This document shows, piece after piece, positions 63,773 through 64,000 of a stretch of 64,000 nt of DNA. The notes below the pieces were generated by a model. That model was not told the DNA's origin. It did not search any database and saw only the letters and a list, made by a program, of their open reading frames with translations. Within the stretch, counting starts at the first letter, position 1, and each line of letters opens with the position of its first letter. A program made the translations under genes and the position numbers. Source of the stretch: Sinomonas cellulolyticus (GTDB taxonomy: Bacteria > Actinomycetota > Actinomycetes > Actinomycetales > Micrococcaceae); assembly GCF_014656475.1 (NCBI RefSeq), contig NZ_BNCM01000003.1, positions 62,001 through 126,000 on the forward strand. The letters run 5' to 3'.

Positions 63773-64000
63773 CTACCGGCGGCGGTCGGTGTCCACGACG
63801 TCGACACGGACCTGCTCGCCGTCCGCGAGGGCAGCGACCACCGTGCGCAGCGCGCGGGCGGTGCGTCCCTGGCGGCCGATGACACGGCCCAGGTCGTCTT
63901 GGTGGACGCGCACTTCGAGGATGTCGCCGCGGCGGGTGGACTTCGCCTGGACCGCTACATCATCCGGGTTGTCCACGATGCCGCGGACAAGGTGCTCGAG
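63773..64000 (-). CDS. khpA: KH-domain RNA-binding protein KhpA (5' end beyond window)
   Basis: Small RNA-binding protein next to rpsP. The frame runs from the stop at 63773 to the edge. The visible part (LEHLVRGIVDNPDD, then VHQDDLGRVIGRQGRTARAL with the GxxG loop) lacks only the first few residues of the usual 78-80 aa. A GTG at 63976 is internal, not the start. The KH protein family pairs with KhpB in related bacteria. Confidence 0.93.
   Translation of the reverse strand, partial: LEHLVRGIVDNPDDVAVQAKSTRRGDILEVRVHQDDLGRVIGRQGRTARALRTVVAALADGEQVRVDVVDTDRRR

Overview
The window is a high-GC chromosomal segment from an actinobacterium, most likely a Micrococcaceae-type organism (Arthrobacter/Sinomonas-like). 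The lineage call is inferred from gene content and order: paired clpP genes, a PucR-type FasR ahead of fabD-fabH-acpP-fabF, AhpE-DUF3052 divergent from a homodimeric-type aceE, DUF3145, DUF2469, a Glu-type RpiB, a mycothiol-type DsbA-fold nitroreductase, an actinobacterial ileS T-box and many leaderless genes. No phage, insertion sequence, integrase (apart from XerC) or CRISPR array is visible. Almost all of the DNA is vertically inherited core genome.

Layout. 1-7.0 kb: partial ileS behind a translational T-box, an SDR, DUF488 and divergent valS. 7.0-12.4 kb: a minus-strand proteostasis block (tig, clpP1, clpP2, clpX, then a nitroreductase-like protein). 12.4-15.1 kb: tRNA-Pro, tRNA-Gly, nei, rpiB and a membrane protein. 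15.2-24.5 kb: pepN, osmC, a short MscS, truncated hemoglobin, two thioesterases, ettA, ssb and tRNA-Arg. 24.5-31.9 kb: an envelope-glycan island with two MptB-like transferases, one GT87-like transferase and a GH2 protein whose catalytic residues are all replaced. 31.9-36.8 kb: orn, tRNA-His, def with a histidine-rich tail, a long-form GAPDH, rnpB and yaaA. 36.8-44.6 kb: a degenerate zinc-ribbon protein, nif3, msrA, cysK-cysE, a Tat-exported phosphatase with a probable PHO box, gnd, a candidate 6C RNA and tRNA-Val. 44.7-54 kb: ahpE-DUF3052, aceE, and fasR-fabDH-acpP-fabF. 54-64 kb: DUF3145, then the conserved run xerC-dprA-comM-yraN-DUF2469-rnhB-lepB-lepB-rplS-trmD-rimM-khpA.

How the parts fit. 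AceE supplies acetyl-CoA next to the FasR-controlled type II fatty-acid genes. The ClpXP genes lie downstream of trigger factor, with a candidate ClgR site before clpP1. cysK and cysE form the two-step cysteine pathway. The 54-64 kb block combines ribosome maturation with DNA uptake and recombination functions, in the same order as in mycobacteria. The least explained part is the mannosyltransferase/pseudo-glycosidase island. Its GH2 gene overlaps the upstream MptB-like gene by an ATGA junction, keeps a full-length LacZ-like scaffold, and lacks both catalytic glutamates, the Mg2+ ligands and the substrate-binding histidines.
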